From Chitinispirillales bacterium (GTDB lineage Bacteria; Fibrobacterota; Chitinivibrionia; Chitinivibrionales; Chitinispirillaceae): a DNA stretch of 17,246 nucleotides. The position numbers and the translations under genes are program-made. The stretch is taken from positions 1-17,246 of the forward strand of contig JAIRUL010000258.1 in assembly GCA_031254445.1 (NCBI GenBank), written 5' to 3'. This document shows, one piece after another, positions 5,940-15,207 of the stretch; positions within the stretch are counted from its first letter, which is position 1, and each line of letters starts with the position of its first letter. Under the pieces are notes generated by a model. The model was not told where the DNA came from. It ran no database searches and worked only from the letters and a program-made list of their open reading frames with translations.

Positions 5940-7487
5940 TTACTCCTCCTCTTCCCTCACATTCCCCCCGCTAATCTCCTTGAAGCCGAACTCGTCTTGG
6001 TCGTACTCTTCGTCTTCTACTATATTGAGCGCGCACTTGTGCTCTTTTTCCAGCATCGACTTCATCGTCCCGCCGCTCGGGTTGCTGTCGTCCCTCAGGT
6101 ACTCGGCCACGGCGGGGTGGATCGTCACGGTTATCTTCTTAGGCTTGTTCTGCGCGCGGCGGAGGTCGCGGTCTATCCTGGCGGTCACCGTCTCCGGCGA
6201 GAATATCCAGCCAAGGCCCCCGCAGGTGATGCAGGCGTCGGTGAAGAACTCCTGCAATTCGGGGCGGACGCGCTTGCGCGTGATCTCCATCAGGCAGAAT
6301 TTCGATAGGCCTGTGCAGTCCGTCGCCGACGGGTCGGCGTCGAGCATCTTGCGCATCGCCGACTCTATCTTGCGGCGGTTTTCCGCGCTCATCATGTCTA
6401 TGAAGTCGACGACGATAAGGCCGCCGATGTCCCGCAGCCTAAGCTGCCGGCAGATTTCTATCGCGGCATCCATGTTCGTCTTGTAGATAGTCTCCTCTAA
6501 GCTCGCCTTGTTCTTGCCTACGTTCCTGCCGGTGTTGACGTCTATGGCGACTAACGCTTCCGTCCTGTCAATCAGCACGTACCCGCCGCTCTTCAGCCAA
6601 ACCTTGCGCTTGAGCAGGCGGTCCAAGTCCTTTTCGATGTTGAACTTGTCGAAGAGCGGCACCTTGTCCTTGTAGCGGAAGACGCGCTTCGCCATCTCGG
6701 GGGAGAGCGCCTTTACGTAGTGGAGAATCTCCTTGTAGTCGTCCTCTTGGTCGGCGTGAACCTCAGTCACGTCTTCGGAAAACAAGTCCCTTATCACCCT
6801 CGTAGTGATGCCGAGCTCGCGGTGCACTAGCTTCGTGCCGGTTCCAGAGAGCGCCGCTTCCTGCGCCTTGCGCCACGCGTCTAAGAGCATGTGTATTTCG
6901 TTCACGAACTCCGTCTCCGAGACCTTGAGGCCATTTGTCCGCACAATGAAGCCGATGCCGGGGGGCTTTATCTGCGCTATTAGCTTCTTCAGCTTTGAGC
7001 GGCGCGCCGAGTCGCTCGTCTTCTTCGACACGCCTATGAAGTCGGTATCCGGCACGAGCACCAAGAAGCGCCCGGCCAAGCTTATCTGCGTGGTGACTTT
7101 AGCGCCCTTCGTCCTTATCGGTTCCTTGGCCACCTGCACGAGTATGACCTGCCCTTTCTGCAAAACTTTTTCGATAGGGATGCGCGGCACCTTGCGGCTC
7201 TTGGAGCTCTTCCCCCGCCCAGAGAAGCGATCCATCATCGCGTCCTCTTCCAAAATAAGCGACGGATCGACGTCGGAGGCATGGAGGAACGCGCATTTGT
7301 CAAGCCCGATGTCGACAAACGCCGCCTGCAAACCGGGGAGTATAGACTTTACCTTGCCCCGATAGATATTTCCCACCAGCCGGAAGTAATCCGGCCGCTC
7401 TACTACTAGTTCCGCAACCTTGTCGTTTTCTAGGAGCGCGGCGCGCTTCTCGGTGGACGTTGCGTTAAAGAGTATTTTTTTGGTCAT
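5940..7487 (-). CDS. rng: Ribonuclease G (RNase E/G family)
   Basis: RNase E/G enzymes are single-strand endoribonucleases that prefer 5'-monophosphate ends and act in rRNA maturation and mRNA decay. The 515-residue product has an S1-like RNA-binding domain split around GNIYRGKVKSILPGLQAAFVDIG (39-61). Its catalytic DNase I-like region holds Asp316 in AIDVNTG and Asp361 in VVDFIDM, the two metal-binding aspartates. The zinc-link CX2C is at Cys419 and Cys422 (CITCGG). The length, and the lack of a long C-terminal scaffold like that of E. coli RNase E, fit RNase G; a short acidic tail (about 490-515) ends the protein. The ATG at 7487 shares its A with the TAA of sprA (TAATG), which implies translational coupling to a secretion gene. 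The nearby rplU is a common neighbour of this family. Confidence 0.95.
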   Translation of the reverse strand: MTKKILFNATSTEKRAALLENDKVAELVVERPDYFRLVGNIYRGKVKSILPGLQAAFVDIGLDKCAFLHASDVDPSLILEEDAMMDRFSGRGKSSKSRKVPRIPIEKVLQKGQVILVQVAKEPIRTKGAKVTTQISLAGRFLVLVPDTDFIGVSKKTSDSARRSKLKKLIAQIKPPGIGFIVRTNGLKVSETEFVNEIHMLLDAWRKAQEAALSGTGTKLVHRELGITTRVIRDLFSEDVTEVHADQEDDYKEILHYVKALSPEMAKRVFRYKDKVPLFDKFNIEKDLDRLLKRKVWLKSGGYVLIDRTEALVAIDVNTGRNVGKNKASLEETIYKTNMDAAIEICRQLRLRDIGGLIVVDFIDMMSAENRRKIESAMRKMLDADPSATDCTGLSKFCLMEITRKRVRPELQEFFTDACITCGGLGWIFSPETVTARIDRDLRRAQNKPKKITVTIHPAVAEYLRDDSNPSGGTMKSMLEKEHKCALNIVEDEEYDQDEFGFKEISGGNVREEEE

Positions 7488-10400
7488 TAAAACGTTACCT
7501 CTGCGCCAAGCTCGAACCTTTGGTTGAGGGTAAGCTTGCCGTCTTGATTTTTGTGTGAGCCGAGATATGCTGCCCGGCCTTTGATATTTTCCGTGAAGAT
7601 GTAGTCTAAGTAGGGCGAGTAGTTGAAATTGCTCTCCCTTGTTATCCTATCCTCGTCATCGCCTATTTTGCTTGTGCGCTGCTCCGACGTCTCCAAGTTT
7701 ACGCCTAAGCCCATGGTCATTTTGCCCTGAACGGGCAGCGCCCACTTATGTATACGAATCTCTTTCAAGCGCCCGGCCCCGGTGAAAGCGTAGGCCATCG
7801 TTAGCGTATGGCTGTTCCTATTCGTGTTTTGCGTAGAAAGCCACTCGGCCGCGCCTGTCTCCGTGTCTTTTCCGCCTGAGATAACGCGCGTGTTTGTCGT
7901 GCCGAAGCGGTAGTTCGCGCTGAGCGACGGCCACTTGTGCAGCTTGCCCTCCAAGCCGACAAGCGGCTGAAGTTCTATAGAGATTGTGGTGTCGGTTTGA
8001 TCTTTAGTCTCCTTGCGGCTAACTTTCACGTTTGCCGACGAGCTCATGCCTAGGTCGGAGAAGTACTTCTTTACTAACGCGAATTTAGTGAGCGCTTTGG
8101 TGTTGGCGCTCACCCGCACCTCGGGCAGTACGACCACCGTATCTATGTAGGCAGTGTCAGGCTGGCCGTAGAACTCGCGGCCCCAGCCAAATGATAAGCT
8201 CGTGAAGTCTACCTTAAACGGATCGGGAATGGAGAACGAGGTCGAGAGGCGCGCGGCCCAAGAGCCATGCGACTGGTCGTTGCGGTAGAGATCGTTTTCG
8301 GTACCGGTGAGAAGCCTATACTGCATCCCTCCTAAAACATCCTCGCTCAGGGAGCCAAAGAGGTAATCGTTGAACCCACGGCGCATGCCAAGCTGATACT
8401 TAAAGAACTCGTAGTTGCTCATATCTGCGGTGTCGGCAAGGTACGTAGAACTCAAAAATCCGTTTTTGAGGTCGGTTGACACATCGTACTCAAAGTTTAT
8501 CGAGCGCATATTTATTTTGTTCACGCCGTTTCCGATAAACGCCAAGTAGCCTTTAGGCACGCTGTTTGCCGATGTGTCCTTGCCCGCCGCGGATGAATCT
8601 TTGTCGCTCGCGGCTTTTTTACCGCCCGCCGGCGCGTTCGCCGCTTTCTTTTTGTCAAACTTGAAAAGATCGCTGAGAAGGAGCGAATTCCGAAACCTCA
8701 GCGACGTAGAGACATTGGCGTTTATGTAGCGCGTGCTGTCGTTGTCCCTGCGCGCGGTCAGCCCCGTGTAGTCGGCGCCGTACTCCGCCGAGTGCGTCAT
8801 CCAGCTTACAAACTGCGGCGTGAGCCTCGCCGACGCCGATTGCGTGCGACCCCGCTCGCCGTATAACATGCCGTACTCGTCCCACTTCTCGCCCTCCGCC
8901 TTGCTCAGACCGAAAATGTTGGCGAATGTGCTGTCCATCATCAAGTCCCAATCGTTTCTCGTAGGCAGGCTCGAAAGATCCCTATCGAAACGCGCGGAAT
9001 AGCCGAAGCTTAGAAGCGGCTCGATGGGCGAATATTCTAAGCGCACCCCGTGGCGCATATCAAAAGTCCTAGTCGTAAAATCATAGACGTTGAGCTTATG
9101 GTCGTCGCGCCTCTCTGTTCTGTGCTGAACCTCCGCAAGGTCAAAGTTTATCGTAGACGGCAGGAGGTTAAGAGTATACTTTCTATGCATGGGCGGCAGC
9201 CAATTTACCTCCGTAAATGGCGCGTAGCTCGTCCACGCTGGCGGGTCGCGCGGACTCAAGTCGTAGCGCAGCGTACCGGTATAGGTGACGGTGGTGTCTG
9301 TCCTTACGTAGTCGGCGCTGTCGGGGTTCTCGTGCGGCCCCTTGCCGGTATAGCTTGACGTCAGGTTATAGCTAACGTCGGTCTTCATCCTGTCTAAGGT
9401 AAAGCCGACAAGCGGATTTTCCGATTCGCTGCTCTTCTCGAAAGAGGTGTAGGCGTTGCGCGAGGTTGAGAATGTCTCAAAGCGCTGCGACCGCGTCCGC
9501 TCGCCTATGGAGCCTTCGCCTAACATCATGCCGAACGCGTCGCCCACCATATCTAAGAAGCCGTCCGGCGAGCCGTCATTGCCCAAAAGCCTTATGTCGC
9601 TCTGCGGCTTCACGATAGGGCGCGACAGAGCCCCCGATATGGATCCGCCAACTGGGATAGATACGCCCCAATCCTCCGGCATGAACTTGTCTAATTTCAT
9701 CACTGCATTGACGTTCGCCGCGAGTTCGCTTTTGTCGGCGCCGCTCATGACCGATTCAGTCATCCTTCTGAAATCGCCGTCCATGTAGCTTATTCCGGCG
9801 CCGAGCGTGAAAAAATCCGCCCACTGGGTGGTCAGATCCAAGCGCGCGGCAAAGCCGCTTAAAGTCCGCCCGCCTACGGCTATGAACTCGTTCACCCATA
9901 TCTCGCCCTCGGTAGGCCCGGCCCCTCCCCGTATTACACCAACAGCCATGAATGTCACCGCCGTGAAGTTTGGGCGCTTGTTAGGCGGCGCGACGACGCG
10001 CAGGCCCCTTGCAGCCACGTTTATCGGCTTGTTATCCATGTCGCCGGCGCTTAATTTCAGATCAGAGAGGTCTTGCAAACTGAATACGTAGCGGTTCCAT
10101 CCCATCTTTCTAATCGGGGCGGTGTACTCGTAATATGTCGAATCGTCGCTGCCGAACCTAAGGACGAATTTCATATCATCGTTGTATACTTCCTTGCTGT
10201 AAACCATAATAGAAACAGAGTCGTATGCGGAGATGTTCTGCGGGTTGTAGGTGTACAACCTGCGCACCGTCGCCGTATCGTTTGGCTCCATATCGAAGAA
10301 GTTTAGGCGCAAAGCCCTCTCTTCTGGCGTCACCTCGCCTGATGCGGGTTTGACTATCAGGCCGTAGACGCTGCTGTAGTACTCCATGTCTTCGTAGTTG

Positions 10401-13400
10401 CTTATGCTTGTAGGCTCGATTTTATCTTCGGAGCCAGCCGACGGTTCCCAATAGCTGCCCGACAACTCTAGCCCGGCAATTTGGAGTTCGCTCTCGCTTG
10501 TCAACGCGCGGTCGTCGAAATCGTACCATACAAGCCGCATACCGCGCACTTTCGCCATATTCGGCGCGCCGCCGAGCGCTGAATCCTTTGTGACCGATCT
10601 TCCGTCGAGCAAATCCTTTAGCGGGATGCGGTAGTACCTCCACCCGTTGGACTCTACTACGCGAGAGGTTTTATCGATGTACCGCGACGAATCGGCGTCT
10701 AAGTTGATTTCGTAGGTATAGTAGGTCTCCACGAAGCCGCCAACTCTCGGAAAACCGTCGCCGTCGATGTTCTCGTCGTCATAAAGGCTGTTGTTCCACG
10801 TCCCATTGACATATCGGTATGTGGTCAGATTGTCCTTATCGTACTTGCGGAACAGATCGCCGCTTGGGTTATCGCGGCTTCGGGGGAAAGCCAAGAGATC
10901 CGCGTTTTGACCCCTAGAGAGCGTGTCCCACCCTGTGGCTGCGGCGTTGGGTATTAGATAAAACTTATCCTCGACACTGCGCCTATTGAGCCCCTTGTCG
11001 TACATCGACAGATACTCGGGCTTATTTTGATATGTTGAGTCTTCCAAATCAAATATACCGTTCGGCGCTCCGCCGTCGCGCACCTGATCGTGAGAGAATG
11101 TGCCTATCTGGATCATCAGCTTTCCCTTACGATGCGGTTTCCCAGGGTTTGGATTAACGACGAGCTCGAGGTAGCGGTGGTTTTCCATATTGATTCCGTT
11201 GCGGCCAAACGACGTTGTGATTGACGCATAAGTATTTTTAAAGCGATCCCGGACATCCGATGGATGATTGAGCGACGCAGGGGTTACGTGTAGGCGCAAT
11301 ACGTCTATATAGGTGTCGGAGCTATTGTACCGGTTATTTTTCGGATCCCTCGTCCACACAGAAAATCTATTAATCTTTTTAGCTTCGTCGTAGGCGTTCG
11401 GCGTATACCAATAAAAATCCCACGGCGGGATCCTAAGCTGATTAAGCATGCTATCGGCAATCGCCTGTACGCCGCCCGAGTACTTGAACGGGTAGTGCGA
11501 AGGGTGCCAGCTTGGGTGGCGCAAACTTACCGTATACCCGTCTTTTGTCCTTTCAAAGTCGTCTATGTAGGCGCCTTTTTCTTTAGAGGTGTTTGGATTC
11601 ATGCGGCTGTGCACTACCTCAAAATCTATCTTGGCGGACGACTCTTCTTCCGTTTTGACAAGCGGGAGCGCGTTTACCGCCTTTGTCATCCACTCCGGTT
11701 GAAAATCTAAGCTCGTGTTTACGCTCAAGTGCAGCTTGCTGAACGGTTCGTTGCCAAGCTGCGGTATATCGCCGGCAGAGGTCGCCGCGCTTTGGTAAAG
11801 AACGCTCGCCGCCACAAACGAGTTGTCGCTGATAAACGGCAACCGCACTTCGCCGCGCAGCCCGGCGAAGACCTTTTTTTCTAGTACAAAATCGGACTCG
11901 CGTTGATATATTATCTGTATAGACTCCGCCGCGCGGGCCCGCGTAGATATCAGGTCTATCACGCCCATCTCGTAATCTAAGTCGTAGTCCTCGCCCTCAA
12001 CTAAGAGCGTGCCGGAATTTGTCCTGACGGTAACCGTTCCGGGCAGTATGTTCCACCCAAGATCATCGTAGGTGCTACGCCGTATCAACCCGTTTGTGAG
12101 TATACCGAACTTAGCCACATAGTCCCTCATCGCGGTTGTCGCGGCTCCTAGGCGATACATGGCGCTGTCGACCATATCGCCAAGCGCGGTATTGGCGAAA
12201 GGCTCGTTGCCCCTCTCCGTGGGCGCCCACGGCGGAACGATGAGTTCCTGCTTGCCTATATCAAACATATTCGAGTTATCAATAAACGCCCGCCCCTGCT
12301 CGTCCGTCAACCCCATTATATTCGAAATCAGCCTCGACCCCACATGGCGTATCGTATCGCCCTTTGCCGGATCCAAATAGAAGAGGTCGAGCTTCGCGTC
12401 TTCAAGCTCCGGCAGGTAGTAGACGTTGCGCCACATAAGAGAGAACTCCGGCGTATTGGCGTCTGTCAAATCGTCTAATTTCCTAGGCTTGAGCGTCCAA
12501 AGGTCTTGGCGGCTATCGTTGGCCGCGCTTATAGGCACAATAGTCCCGCGGTCAAGCGATCCGCCTGCTGTCGTCATCGCGACGGCGACGATCTCCTCTT
12601 CCTTAACGCTATACTCGAAGCGCACCCAGCCGTTATCCACGTCTACCTTGTAGTCCTGATCTTTCGTGAGCATCTTGAAACATACTTCGCTGCCGTCAAC
12701 TTCGACTTTGTAGCGCCGCACTGTGCTCTGCGCCACTTCTCCGCACCCTATAGAAACGAATGCCTGAAAATCCGTAATTCTCGGCGGCTTCGCGGCGTTT
12801 CTCTGCGGGTTGTTTATGCTTCCGATTTTATTGTTGTAATCCTTATACACATTGTCCAAATAGAAATACCTATTCTTAATAATCTCGCTATTGCGCAATG
12901 CCGTCATGCTGTTTGGGTCATTCTTCCCGCCAAGCTCCTTAGTTAGCGCCTCGCCCTGCGCGTGGCTTAGCACAGTCGTGAGCATAAGAGGCCCAATCTT
13001 CGCCCTCGCCTTTATCCCGAAGAGGCCGTCGTGCTTCTCGGAGTACCCAGACAGATTCGTCCCGGGCATATCGAAGCCCGTGTAGCCAGCCACGATTTCC
13101 TGAATGATCTCGTCCTCAAGCTCGCCCTCGTATGACTCCTTGTACTCTACCTTAAAATTCTTGAGCGGGTCGCTGTCTAAATCAAACCCGTTTTGGCGCG
13201 AGTGCTTGATATTTACGTTGATTAGCCGCCCCACGCTACCGTGGATTGTAAACTCGTAGTTCGGGTCAAAGTCGAGCGGAATAACGTCGGTAGTCGTGTC
13301 CTTATCGACGATTATCTTCGTATAGTCGTATGCCACGGTAAGCATAAGCCGCCCCTCAATCTTTAGGCGCGGCGGCTCGTTGCCGAGAAGCCTCTGCGCC

Positions 13401-13870
13401 CAAGGCGGGTAATGCACGGCAAGCTCCCACTGCAATTTCGGCGCCGGCGGCGCGCCGAGGTCTTTTTTTGCCTGCTCCGTCAGCTTATTGTACCAATCCT
13501 CATAAAACGACTGCCTCTTCTTGTCGGTGATGTAGTCGTTAAGCTCCCCGTAGTGATAGCTCCAAACGGTGTTTCCGTCTTTATCCTGCCGCAAAAATGT
13601 GAGCTGCCGCTTTTCAAAGTCTAGCACCGCGGTATCCGAAAACATCTTGCTGGGATTCTTGAGTATCGCCGGATTCGCGTCTGTAAATGCGCTTTTTGAA
13701 CTCGACTGAAACGGCGGCTCATGCCCCTCTATAAGCGGCGGCTCGTAACGCAACCCCTGCGCGAAAAGCAAGGGCAGAGCCGCAACCGCCGCCATAAGGA
13801 TAACCGCGCGCTTAAACGCGCTTTGCCTCGCGCCGCCCTCAGTGCGTTTAGCGTTGTTGCGCTGTTTCAT
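7487..13870 (-). CDS. sprA: SprA/Sov-like outer-membrane translocon of the type IX secretion system
   Basis: SprA (Sov) is a very large outer-membrane beta-barrel that passes folded T9SS substrates to the cell surface. This 2127-residue product is near family size. Residues 1-38 are a signal peptide (basic start, hydrophobic run, LLFAQ end). The region about 195-345 shows SprA hallmarks: a DPNYEFTIHG strand, DEIIQEIVAGY followed by a glycine-rich turn, LFGIKARAKIGPLMLTTVLSHAQGEA, and KNRYFYLDNVYKDYN. Long strand-rich Tyr/Phe-alternating segments fill the C-terminal half, and the last residue is Phe, as in many outer-membrane barrels. A Lys/Ala/Ser/Asp-rich insert lies around residues 1735-1770. 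The ATG at 13870 is 5 nt after the preceding gene, with AGGGGAG about 13 nt upstream. The other core T9SS genes are not in this window, so function rests on family identity. Confidence 0.88.
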   Translation of the reverse strand: MKQRNNAKRTEGGARQSAFKRAVILMAAVAALPLLFAQGLRYEPPLIEGHEPPFQSSSKSAFTDANPAILKNPSKMFSDTAVLDFEKRQLTFLRQDKDGNTVWSYHYGELNDYITDKKRQSFYEDWYNKLTEQAKKDLGAPPAPKLQWELAVHYPPWAQRLLGNEPPRLKIEGRLMLTVAYDYTKIIVDKDTTTDVIPLDFDPNYEFTIHGSVGRLINVNIKHSRQNGFDLDSDPLKNFKVEYKESYEGELEDEIIQEIVAGYTGFDMPGTNLSGYSEKHDGLFGIKARAKIGPLMLTTVLSHAQGEALTKELGGKNDPNSMTALRNSEIIKNRYFYLDNVYKDYNNKIGSINNPQRNAAKPPRITDFQAFVSIGCGEVAQSTVRRYKVEVDGSEVCFKMLTKDQDYKVDVDNGWVRFEYSVKEEEIVAVAMTTAGGSLDRGTIVPISAANDSRQDLWTLKPRKLDDLTDANTPEFSLMWRNVYYLPELEDAKLDLFYLDPAKGDTIRHVGSRLISNIMGLTDEQGRAFIDNSNMFDIGKQELIVPPWAPTERGNEPFANTALGDMVDSAMYRLGAATTAMRDYVAKFGILTNGLIRRSTYDDLGWNILPGTVTVRTNSGTLLVEGEDYDLDYEMGVIDLISTRARAAESIQIIYQRESDFVLEKKVFAGLRGEVRLPFISDNSFVAASVLYQSAATSAGDIPQLGNEPFSKLHLSVNTSLDFQPEWMTKAVNALPLVKTEEESSAKIDFEVVHSRMNPNTSKEKGAYIDDFERTKDGYTVSLRHPSWHPSHYPFKYSGGVQAIADSMLNQLRIPPWDFYWYTPNAYDEAKKINRFSVWTRDPKNNRYNSSDTYIDVLRLHVTPASLNHPSDVRDRFKNTYASITTSFGRNGINMENHRYLELVVNPNPGKPHRKGKLMIQIGTFSHDQVRDGGAPNGIFDLEDSTYQNKPEYLSMYDKGLNRRSVEDKFYLIPNAAATGWDTLSRGQNADLLAFPRSRDNPSGDLFRKYDKDNLTTYRYVNGTWNNSLYDDENIDGDGFPRVGGFVETYYTYEINLDADSSRYIDKTSRVVESNGWRYYRIPLKDLLDGRSVTKDSALGGAPNMAKVRGMRLVWYDFDDRALTSESELQIAGLELSGSYWEPSAGSEDKIEPTSISNYEDMEYYSSVYGLIVKPASGEVTPEERALRLNFFDMEPNDTATVRRLYTYNPQNISAYDSVSIMVYSKEVYNDDMKFVLRFGSDDSTYYEYTAPIRKMGWNRYVFSLQDLSDLKLSAGDMDNKPINVAARGLRVVAPPNKRPNFTAVTFMAVGVIRGGAGPTEGEIWVNEFIAVGGRTLSGFAARLDLTTQWADFFTLGAGISYMDGDFRRMTESVMSGADKSELAANVNAVMKLDKFMPEDWGVSIPVGGSISGALSRPIVKPQSDIRLLGNDGSPDGFLDMVGDAFGMMLGEGSIGERTRSQRFETFSTSRNAYTSFEKSSESENPLVGFTLDRMKTDVSYNLTSSYTGKGPHENPDSADYVRTDTTVTYTGTLRYDLSPRDPPAWTSYAPFTEVNWLPPMHRKYTLNLLPSTINFDLAEVQHRTERRDDHKLNVYDFTTRTFDMRHGVRLEYSPIEPLLSFGYSARFDRDLSSLPTRNDWDLMMDSTFANIFGLSKAEGEKWDEYGMLYGERGRTQSASARLTPQFVSWMTHSAEYGADYTGLTARRDNDSTRYINANVSTSLRFRNSLLLSDLFKFDKKKAANAPAGGKKAASDKDSSAAGKDTSANSVPKGYLAFIGNGVNKINMRSINFEYDVSTDLKNGFLSSTYLADTADMSNYEFFKYQLGMRRGFNDYLFGSLSEDVLGGMQYRLLTGTENDLYRNDQSHGSWAARLSTSFSIPDPFKVDFTSLSFGWGREFYGQPDTAYIDTVVVLPEVRVSANTKALTKFALVKKYFSDLGMSSSANVKVSRKETKDQTDTTISIELQPLVGLEGKLHKWPSLSANYRFGTTNTRVISGGKDTETGAAEWLSTQNTNRNSHTLTMAYAFTGAGRLKEIRIHKWALPVQGKMTMGLGVNLETSEQRTSKIGDDEDRITRESNFNYSPYLDYIFTENIKGRAAYLGSHKNQDGKLTLNQRFELGAEVTF

Positions 13871-13875
13871 CGCGG

Positions 13876-15138
13876 TTAGCGGCTCCCCTTAGGCCGCGCC
13901 TCGGGGGACGCGTCCGCGCAGCACCTGAACCCCACCGGGTTGTGCTTGTTCTGCGGATAGTAGCTGTACCGCGCGTCGGCGCAACGGCTCTGGTTGCCGC
14001 TGGCCCAGAAACCGCCCATAACGTTGTTGAACGAACGATCCTGCGGCGCGGATGTGGAGGTCCACTCGGCCAAATTCCCCGACATATCGAAGACCCCGTA
14101 AAAACCTCTGCACTCGGGCTTGCTTCCCGACCTCTGAGCCGTAGTGTCGCGCGTAGCGCAGGTGTTCCACTCGTAGTTTTCGCCGTAGGTGTACTTCCAC
14201 TTCTCCGGCCCCGCGCAGGCCGATGTCCACTCTTCCGATGTGCAAAGGCGCTTGCGCACAGAGAAGCAGGAGTCCATGGCCTGATAGAGCGACACAAAGG
14301 CCTGCGGCACAACGCCTTTTTTGTTCGGCCACTGGTAAACGTCTACGCAAAACTCCCTCCCCCCCGACTTTACAAGCTCCATACCCGACGGGCAGCGGGC
14401 GCCGGCCATATCAAACTCGTAGCGCTTGCTCCGAACGTCCATTTTCTTCCCGCAGCTGTCAACAGCCTTGTAGTAGATGGTCGTAGGCGTTGATACGCTT
14501 ATCGCTTTGCCGTCGTAAACTTTCCACCCTTTCACGCCGTCGTAGCTCCACTCCACTTTGCAAACCTTGTTTGCGACAAGCTTGACGGAGACCGCTTGGC
14601 GGTGCAGCCCGCCCGAGGGGTCGGCGTACACCCAAGGAACAACGGTATCCCGCGCGCAGGCCGCGGCCCGCAGGAGGGCGGAGTCGACAACAAGCGCCGC
14701 AGCGTCTACCAGCGCCGTATCAACTAACGCCGTATCGGTTGCCGACGTATCGGCGGACGCGACGCCTGCCGACGATGTATCGACCGACGCCGTATCAACG
14801 CCGGCAAGCGCCGTATCAACGCCAACCGGCGCAGCCCTCTTCGTATGCGCTGGCAATGCGATTTTTTTCGCGGTATCAACAAACGCCGTGTCGATAAGCG
14901 TCGCCGCATCTACTGCCGGTGTGTCAACGCCAATTTGCAAAGTATCAACCCCAAAACCATTTTGCGAAGAGCCGCTTCCTTTACCGAGGAGCTTGCCTCC
15001 GATATAAAACAGCAGCAGCAGAATGATAATCAATAGAAGTATCAATAGTATTATTGTGAGCGCCGAGCGCTTCTTTTCATTGCCGGATTTTTTATCGTCC
15101 GCGGGTTTTCCGCTATCCGAAGATTTCTTATTGACCAT
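13876..15138 (-). CDS. Membrane-anchored protein with FGE/SUMF1-like domain, probable T9SS-associated
   Basis: The 420-residue product has a Lys-rich cytoplasmic start and one transmembrane helix (26-48). A low-complexity linker full of VDT/VDA units follows (63-152). Next comes a beta-rich segment (170-243) containing TTIYYKAVDSCGKK, like a chitobiase C-terminal (CHB_HEX-type) domain. The last part is an FGE/SUMF1-like domain (249-407) with GMELV, AFVSLYQAMDSC, KRLCTSEEWTSAC, GVFDMSGNLAEWT and PVGFRCC. The twelve cysteines from residue 193 on suggest disulfides outside the cytoplasm. The catalytic cysteine pair of true formylglycine-generating enzymes is not at the expected place after MGGFW, so a structural or binding role is more likely. 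FGE-like GldJ and GldK are T9SS partners in Bacteroidota but are lipoproteins. Position 5 nt before sprA supports a similar role here; this is inference. Confidence 0.75.
   Translation of the reverse strand: MVNKKSSDSGKPADDKKSGNEKKRSALTIILLILLLIIILLLLFYIGGKLLGKGSGSSQNGFGVDTLQIGVDTPAVDAATLIDTAFVDTAKKIALPAHTKRAAPVGVDTALAGVDTASVDTSSAGVASADTSATDTALVDTALVDAAALVVDSALLRAAACARDTVVPWVYADPSGGLHRQAVSVKLVANKVCKVEWSYDGVKGWKVYDGKAISVSTPTTIYYKAVDSCGKKMDVRSKRYEFDMAGARCPSGMELVKSGGREFCVDVYQWPNKKGVVPQAFVSLYQAMDSCFSVRKRLCTSEEWTSACAGPEKWKYTYGENYEWNTCATRDTTAQRSGSKPECRGFYGVFDMSGNLAEWTSTSAPQDRSFNNVMGGFWASGNQSRCADARYSYYPQNKHNPVGFRCCADASPEARPKGSR
14683..14952. repeat. Degenerate coding repeats encoding VDT/VDA linker
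   Basis: The segment encodes residues 63-152 of the FGE-like protein. On the plus strand units close to GCCGTATCAAC recur many times, translating to GVDTA-, VDTA- or SVDTS-type peptides. The repeats are imperfect at both DNA and protein level. Such tracts tend to change length by slippage and here probably form a flexible or rod-like periplasmic spacer. Confidence 0.75.
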
Positions 15139-15207
15139 TGTCTTAACCTTAAAAGCACCGCGCGATTAAATATCAACGTTTCGTGCGCACCGTTTCATTG
15201 CGCTGCG

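Noticed and set aside
13876..14394. Active sulfatase-modifying (formylglycine-generating) enzyme
   Set aside because: The cysteine pair that does the chemistry is not present at the position after the MGGFW motif, and no sulfatase gene is nearby.
15139..15207. Terminator between folP and the FGE-like gene
   Set aside because: Only short GCGC pairing is seen and no T-run follows, so no intrinsic terminator can be supported in this 69-nt gap.
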